Positions 59,589-64,000 of a DNA stretch of 64,000 nt are shown here, in pieces. The notes beneath the pieces are model-generated. The model ran no database searches. It had not been told where the DNA came from and saw nothing but the letters and a program-made list of their open reading frames with translations. Each line of letters begins with the position of its first letter. The stretch's first letter is position 1. Source of the stretch: Litorimonas sp964414555 (GTDB lineage: Bacteria > Pseudomonadota > Alphaproteobacteria > Caulobacterales > Maricaulaceae); the NCBI GenBank assembly GCA_964414555.1, contig CAYPWW010000002.1, positions 26,555-90,554 on the forward strand, written 5' to 3'. Made by a program: the position numbers and the translations under genes.

Positions 59589-60809
59589 ATGAAATCCTTT
59601 TCAGAGCTCAAGCTCGCCGAACCGCTCGCCCGCGCTTTGGCCGATATGGGTCACACGACCCCAACGCCTATCCAAAGCCAAGCCATTCCCCCTGCCCTAG
59701 AGGGCCGCGACGTCATGGGTATCGCCCAGACGGGTACAGGGAAAACGGCGGGCTTTACCCTGCCGACCCTGCACAAGCTGTTCTTAGACGATATTGACCC
59801 GCCAAAGCGCGGTGCACGGGTGTTGATCCTCGCCCCCACGCGAGAGCTGGCTGGTCAGATTTCCGAAGCTGTGCGCAGCTATGGCCGGCACATGATGGAT
59901 CTGGACGTCGCGACCGTTTACGGCGGCGTAAACATCGTCAAGCAGATCAAGCGCCTCGTCCACGGTAATGACATTATTGTTGCGACGCCCGGACGTCTAA
60001 TCGACCTGCTGGACCGCAAAGCCGTCAAAATCTCCGACGTCGAAGTCCTCATCCTGGATGAAGCCGATCAAATGCTGGACATGGGCTTTATCCATGCGCT
60101 GCGCAAAATCGTCGAGATGCTACCGAAAGAGCGCCAGACGCTGTTTTTCTCCGCAACCCTCGCGCCGAAGATCAAACAGCTGTCCAAGCAATTCCTAAAC
60201 AATCCCGTCCATGTGTCGGTGACGCCTGCCAATACGACCGCTGAGAAAGTCGAGCAGCGCGTCTACCGCGTGAAGCAAGCGGATAAGCAAGGCCTGCTGG
60301 CCGTGTCGCTCCTCGCGCCAGAGGTCGGACGCTCACTGGTCTTTACACGGACGAAACATGGCGCGGACCGCGTCGTCAAACGTCTCGCCAAGGTCGGAAT
60401 TGCTGCCGTCGCGATCCACGGCAATAAATCCCAAAGCCAGCGCCAACGTGCCTTGGAAGCCTTCAAATCTGGCGACGTCATGACGATGATCGCAACCGAT
60501 GTCGCCGCGCGCGGGATTGATATTCCGGACATCTCTCACGTGTTTAACTTCGAAATTCCGAATGTGCCGGAGCAATATGTTCACCGCATTGGCCGGACCG
60601 CCCGCGCCCAAAAAACGGGCATCGCTATCGCCTTTGTCGACCGGGAAGAGAACAGCTATCTGCGGGACATTAATAAGCTACTGGGCGAGCCACTGACGGA
60701 AATCCCCCTGCCCGATACACTGTCCGCGCAGGTCAAAAAATTGTCGGAACGCACGCCACTGGCGCCGCCGCCCAAGCGTCAACCCGCTCCGCGCAAGGGT
60801 CGTGGGTAA
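59589..60809 (+). CDS. DEAD-box RNA helicase (RhlE-like), tail cut by an in-frame stop
   Basis: A 406-residue DEAD-box helicase that unwinds RNA. Q motif (PTPIQSQAIP), motif I (AQTGTGKTAGF), Ia (PTRELAGQ), DEAD, SAT, ATDVAARGID and HRIGRTARA are all present in order. The reading stops at TAA 60807-60809 directly after KGRG. In the same frame the next 118 codons encode a lysine/arginine/proline-rich tail of the kind RhlE proteins carry (see the separate entry). A single C-to-T change (CAA to TAA) would explain the stop. The helicase core is complete without the tail. Confidence 0.92.
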   Translation: MKSFSELKLAEPLARALADMGHTTPTPIQSQAIPPALEGRDVMGIAQTGTGKTAGFTLPTLHKLFLDDIDPPKRGARVLILAPTRELAGQISEAVRSYGRHMMDLDVATVYGGVNIVKQIKRLVHGNDIIVATPGRLIDLLDRKAVKISDVEVLILDEADQMLDMGFIHALRKIVEMLPKERQTLFFSATLAPKIKQLSKQFLNNPVHVSVTPANTTAEKVEQRVYRVKQADKQGLLAVSLLAPEVGRSLVFTRTKHGADRVVKRLAKVGIAAVAIHGNKSQSQRQRALEAFKSGDVMTMIATDVAARGIDIPDISHVFNFEIPNVPEQYVHRIGRTARAQKTGIAIAFVDREENSYLRDINKLLGEPLTEIPLPDTLSAQVKKLSERTPLAPPPKRQPAPRKGRG

Positions 60810-61166
60810 TCCAAAAAGAAGAAAGGCCGCGTTGCCAAGGCCCGCGCCGCAAAAGACGCTGCACCCAAAGGCAAATCTGAGGCCAGCCGCGAACCCGTCA
60901 AGCAAAAAGCCCCCCGTGACGGCGGAAAGCCCCGTAATAAAAAGCCTAAGAAGAAATGGTCGGATGAACGTTCGAACGAACCGCGCGGTCGGGTGAAAGC
61001 GAAAGCCAAGCCCGCTGAGGCAAAGCCCGCCCCAAAAAAGCCTGCCCACAAAAAGCCGGCGCGCCCCAAATCCGAAGGTGAAGCCAAACGCGAAGCGTCC
61101 AAGCCGCGTCCCAATCGTGGTGGCAATAATGCTCCGCGTCGTCGCAAGGCTCCTAAAAGGAAATAA
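60810..61166 (+). pseudogene. Displaced basic C-terminal tail of the DEAD-box helicase
   Basis: In frame with the helicase and directly after its stop codon, 118 codons encode a very basic tail (SKKKKGRVAKARAAKDAAPK at its start, PRRRKAPKRK at its end) that closes at TAA 61164-61166. There is no start codon or Shine-Dalgarno sequence of its own. It matches the low-complexity RNA-binding C-termini of RhlE-like helicases, so it is the severed tail rather than a separate gene. Read-through or a sequencing error could also restore it. Confidence 0.75.
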
Positions 61167-61541
61167 TTAATTCCGCCGCAAACTCCCGCACGCCCACAGC
61201 ACCAGCGCGATGAGCGGGAATTGCAACGCCACCCGTCCCCACAAGGCTGCCGGGGACGCAAGGCTATCACCAAAAGGGATCCCTGCGACGGCCATGTAAA
61301 TATTCGCGGGCAACACCGCGAGCAGGTAGAGCGCCAGCACCACCCCAACGCGGGGTCGCAAATGTGGGCAGAGCAACAAAACGGCGATCACAATCTCGAT
61401 CACGCCCGTCGCCCAGACGATCAAATATTTGAACGGCAGTAGCGGCGGCACAATCGCGGCAAATGCGTCGTCCTGCACAAAATGCATCACCCCCGCCAAC
61501 GCGAAAAACACGGCAAGAAAATAGACAATCGCCGTCCTCAC
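61167..61541 (-). CDS. DoxX-like membrane protein
   Basis: A 124-residue protein with four membrane helices, matching the DoxX/DoxD-like pattern (YFLAVFFALAGVMHFVQDDA at the start, VIEIVIAVLLLCPHLRPRVG, ALYLLAVLPANIYMAVAG). Family members are linked to quinone-dependent or thiol redox reactions, but many have no known role. Its start overlaps the stop of the thioesterase gene by 4 bp, so the two are coupled. Confidence 0.85.
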   Translation of the reverse strand: MRTAIVYFLAVFFALAGVMHFVQDDAFAAIVPPLLPFKYLIVWATGVIEIVIAVLLLCPHLRPRVGVVLALYLLAVLPANIYMAVAGIPFGDSLASPAALWGRVALQFPLIALVLWACGSLRRN

Positions 61542-61975
61542 GTCACTGCCTCCTGCGGCAGTGCATAGGTGACACTCGCCCGCGCACTCTCACGCCCATC
61601 GGCCCCCCGCACGGAAACGGACACAACCGCCAAGACGCGCCCGATCTTGACCAACTCGGCCTCCGCCGTGACGGCTTTGCCCTGACAGGCGCGCAGGAAA
61701 TCCACATGCAGGCTGGACGTAACCGCCATCGGCGTCAGGCCCAATCGCGTGAACACACAGACATAGCCCGCCGTATCCACCAGCGTCATTTGCGTCGGGC
61801 CAGAGACAATATCTCCAGGTCGCATGTGCTGCGCCTCGGCCTGAAATGCGATGGCACAGCGCCCGTCTGTCATGTCCGTCACCCGTGGGCGAACCCCGAC
61901 GCGCGGGAAAGCCTGTTCCAAAAAGTGATTGGTCGCATCGACGTCGGTAAAAGCCATAGCGCGCTCATCCCGCAC
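61538..61975 (-). CDS. PaaI-type hotdog thioesterase
   Basis: A 145-residue hotdog-fold acyl-CoA thioesterase. The pattern fits the PaaI/4HBT group: RPGDIVSGPTQMTLVDTAGY carries the catalytic acidic residue region, followed by TSSLHVDFLRACQGKAV. An internal ATG (61957) is an alternative start. It is coupled to the DoxX gene. The acyl substrate is unknown. Confidence 0.87.
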   Translation of the reverse strand: MRDERAMAFTDVDATNHFLEQAFPRVGVRPRVTDMTDGRCAIAFQAEAQHMRPGDIVSGPTQMTLVDTAGYVCVFTRLGLTPMAVTSSLHVDFLRACQGKAVTAEAELVKIGRVLAVVSVSVRGADGRESARASVTYALPQEAVT

Positions 61976-62031
61976 CCACGCGGAAAAGCCAAGCCTATTG
62001 CGAGCATTCCGCCTGTCGGCTAACGGCAGCT

Positions 62032-62967
62032 ATGCGTCACTTTCTCTCCCTCGCCGATCTTTCCGCTGCCGAGCTTCGGGCTATCTTGGATGATGCCCAT
62101 GCGATGAAGGCTGCTCGCAAAGGGTTGCCCAAAGGCGCGCCCGATCCTGGAGCGACGCTGAACGGCGACACGCTCGCGATGATTTTTGAGAAAGCCTCGA
62201 CCCGTACGCGCTTTTCGTTTGAGCAAGGCATGCGCCAGCTGGGCGGCTCGGCCATCGTCGCCGGCGCCAATGATATGCAGCTGGGCCGCGGCGAAAGCGT
62301 CGCCGACACCGCCCGCGTCCTGTCGCGATTTGTCGATGCCGTGATGATCCGCGCGAATGACCACGCGACGATCACAGAGTTCGCGAAACACGCAGATGTA
62401 CCCGTCATCAACGGGCTGTCGGATCACAATCATCCCTGCCAGATTATGGCGGATCTGATGACGCTCGAGGAACGCGGCGTGGACCTGTCCAGCGCGACGC
62501 TGAGCTGGATCGGCGATGGCAATAACGTGCTAGCGAGTTTCGTGAATGCGGCGAGCCAATTTGGCTATTCGCTACGCATCAGCTCACCTTCCAACTATAG
62601 CCTCGACGGCAATCCCAAGACGGCCGGATTAATTGACGCCGCGCGCGCCAAGCAGGCTCGGATTGAGACGGAGCTGACCCCCGTAGACGCCGCCGACGGC
62701 GCCGACGCCCTGATCACGGATTGCTGGGTCAGCATGGGCGACACGGACAAGGCCGAACGTCTGGCCGCTCTCGGCCCCTATCAAATCGACGCGCAACTGC
62801 TGGGCCGCGCGAAACCCGCCGCCACCTTCCTCCACTGCCTCCCCGCCTATCGCGGCCAAGAAATGACGGCAGAGGTGCTAGAGGGCGACCAGAGCGCGGT
62901 GTGGGATGAAGCGGAGAACAGGTTGCACGCGCAGAAGGCCGTGGTGCGGTGGTGTTTGGGGGGTTAA
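62032..62967 (+). CDS. argF: Ornithine carbamoyltransferase
   Basis: A 311-residue OTCase, the arginine-pathway enzyme that joins carbamoyl phosphate and ornithine into citrulline. Carbamoyl-phosphate binding STRTR is at about residue 56 (EKASTRTRFSFEQG), HPCQ is in NHPCQIMADL, and the ornithine-binding HCLPAYRGQE motif is near the C-terminus. Length is normal. No other arg gene is in the window. Confidence 0.96.
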   Translation: MRHFLSLADLSAAELRAILDDAHAMKAARKGLPKGAPDPGATLNGDTLAMIFEKASTRTRFSFEQGMRQLGGSAIVAGANDMQLGRGESVADTARVLSRFVDAVMIRANDHATITEFAKHADVPVINGLSDHNHPCQIMADLMTLEERGVDLSSATLSWIGDGNNVLASFVNAASQFGYSLRISSPSNYSLDGNPKTAGLIDAARAKQARIETELTPVDAADGADALITDCWVSMGDTDKAERLAALGPYQIDAQLLGRAKPAATFLHCLPAYRGQEMTAEVLEGDQSAVWDEAENRLHAQKAVVRWCLGG

Positions 62968-63035
62968 ATCCCCAAAGGAGACCTTAACTCAGTGTCTTAT
63001 ATTGAGCGATTTTAAGCCATTCAGCTTGGGTTATA

Positions 63036-63818
63036 TTATTCTTGAACTAGACTCTCTATTTCATTTGCTAAAAGTTTTATCCGACGCACATAATCATCTT
63101 CGATCTGCATGCCCGCTAGTCTTATCCGCTCTATCATTTCTTTAGGCAAAACATCCTGTTCAACCAACCAATTGCAGAGTTTTTCTTCAGGTCGCCCCTC
63201 AAGTATGTGTAACTCTTGTGCAAGATAGTGCTGCGCTTTCGTCAGACCATCAAAGAATAGCACCGCGGGCAATTGTTTATATAAGCCGGGCTTTAGCGTT
63301 GCATAAAGTTTCTGAAAATCATTCTCCGTAGAAACTTGCTCAAAACACGGGATGACGAATTTTTCGATCATTTGGTCTATTTCTTGAAGATCTAGATCGA
63401 ATTGAGCTGGCGTTCCCACCGGCCAATCATCCCATACTTTGGGTATAGAAACTCCAGTGGCCCGACAAACTCTATGTCCAAAGTAAAACCCTTCATGTTC
63501 ATCAACATCATATTCAGGAATAATGGGTTTTATAGAATGCGGAATTGAAAACTGAACAACGAGAGTCATGTATCGAACTCTGCCAATACTGAGCGCTAGA
63601 CCTAAATGGACATCGCCTGAACGATTCCAATAACTACGCGTATATTCTTTCTTCCAGTTGCGAAAATATGTATGATTCCGTAAATATTCGTGCCAACGCT
63701 TGTTGATATCTGTAATTTCGATTTGCTCGTACCTAGGCGTAGGTTCCCGAAAATAGTCGCGTGGATGTGGCGCTCTGTTTCCCCTTAGCATAGATAACAT
63801 GGGTCTAATTTTGCTCAT
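63036..63818 (-). CDS. Unrecognised AT-rich gene
   Basis: A 260-residue protein with no signal peptide or membrane segment that I do not recognise. The N-terminal half has alternating strands with aromatic-basic segments (YFRNWKKEYTRSYWNRSGDV, LGLALSIGRVRYMTLVVQF); the C-terminal half is helical (KFVIPCFEQVSTENDFQKLY, YLAQELHILEGRPEEKL). A very tentative resemblance is to DUF4304-like proteins. It is markedly AT-richer than argF, suggesting recent acquisition. It is followed by no gene in the window on the same strand. Confidence 0.6.
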   Translation of the reverse strand: MSKIRPMLSMLRGNRAPHPRDYFREPTPRYEQIEITDINKRWHEYLRNHTYFRNWKKEYTRSYWNRSGDVHLGLALSIGRVRYMTLVVQFSIPHSIKPIIPEYDVDEHEGFYFGHRVCRATGVSIPKVWDDWPVGTPAQFDLDLQEIDQMIEKFVIPCFEQVSTENDFQKLYATLKPGLYKQLPAVLFFDGLTKAQHYLAQELHILEGRPEEKLCNWLVEQDVLPKEMIERIRLAGMQIEDDYVRRIKLLANEIESLVQE

Positions 63819-64000
63819 GGCTCACACTAAACTAGACATTCAGTTTTTGCAGTAAATTTTTTTTTGATACAAACATTACCAGCGGCTGTTTTTGGGCGTT
63901 TTAAGACGCTCGAAATAAAGTAACAACATCCCCTTAGCGGACGTCAGCTCTCTTAAGAAAACAGTCCTTTTAGAGCTCAATGCTTTCAGATAATGCCAAT

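Noticed and set aside
1..64000. CRISPR array, prophage, insertion sequence or tRNA genes
   Set aside because: Read on both strands; no direct-repeat array, transposase, integrase or tRNA-like cloverleaf was recognised.

Overview
This is a 64 kb piece of a draft alphaproteobacterial genome with four runs of N. Several genes suggest the Caulobacterales/Maricaulales (Hyphomonas-like marine) branch: the CtrA-pathway phosphotransferase ChpT next to cheY- and cheR-like genes, an EipA (DUF1134) envelope protein, an NDUFA9-type complex I accessory protein, and many small secreted lipoproteins. No rRNA, tRNA, CRISPR array, insertion sequence or prophage was seen.

Layout. (1) 1-14.1 kb is a sugar locus. 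Four tandem flavin-dependent tryptophan-halogenase-family genes are followed by a secreted TPR protein and a secreted beta-sandwich protein. Then come an SGLT-type sodium/sugar symporter, a GH36 alpha-galactosidase, galT, galK and a short-chain dehydrogenase. Together the later genes take up alpha-galactosides or galactose and feed the Leloir pathway; galE and galM are not in the window. The second halogenase has lost its catalytic motifs. (2) 14.1-32 kb is mixed housekeeping: DUF4112 and DUF5710 proteins, a lipoprotein methyltransferase, an NDUFA9 homologue, divergent LMW phosphatase/SIRT5-like sirtuin, MFS exporter, dapD, a TRIC-type channel, a Rieske oxygenase, an M19 dipeptidase, rpmJ, a lytic transglycosylase, a sterol-desaturase-family hydroxylase, TerC, and ynbE-ydbL. 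(3) 31.3-36.4 kb, minus strand, is a cell-surface operon: rhombosortase, a GlyGly-CTERM reprolysin-like metallopeptidase (split by a mis-assembled gap), a lipoprotein, a fasciclin lipoprotein and a CIA30 protein. (4) 36.5-39.6 kb holds chpT, an unrecognised gene, a CheY-like regulator and cheR. (5) 39.7-43.6 kb is pheS (cut by a gap), a membrane-anchored unknown, and pheT.

(6) 43.7-50.5 kb carries a DCC thiol-disulfide protein, a DUF4166 fusion protein, eipA, oxyR, katG and a divergent EipA-like lipoprotein. (7) 50.6-57.2 kb is lepA followed by accessory and decaying DNA: an AT-richer restriction-modification pair (BglII/BstYI-type nuclease and MT-A70 methylase), an MscS channel split by a gap, inactivated remnants of fliQ and fliR, and a frameshifted RHS/YD-repeat fragment. 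(8) 57.3-64 kb has a VOC protein, an alpha/beta hydrolase lipoprotein, an AhpD-like protein, a DEAD-box helicase whose basic tail lies beyond an in-frame stop, DoxX, a PaaI thioesterase, argF and an AT-rich unknown gene.

The observations most worth following are the dead halogenase paralogue in a galactoside locus, the rhombosortase/substrate pair, the two EipA-family proteins flanking oxyR-katG, the fliQR decay beside an intact cheY/cheR/chpT cluster, and the helicase stop codon.
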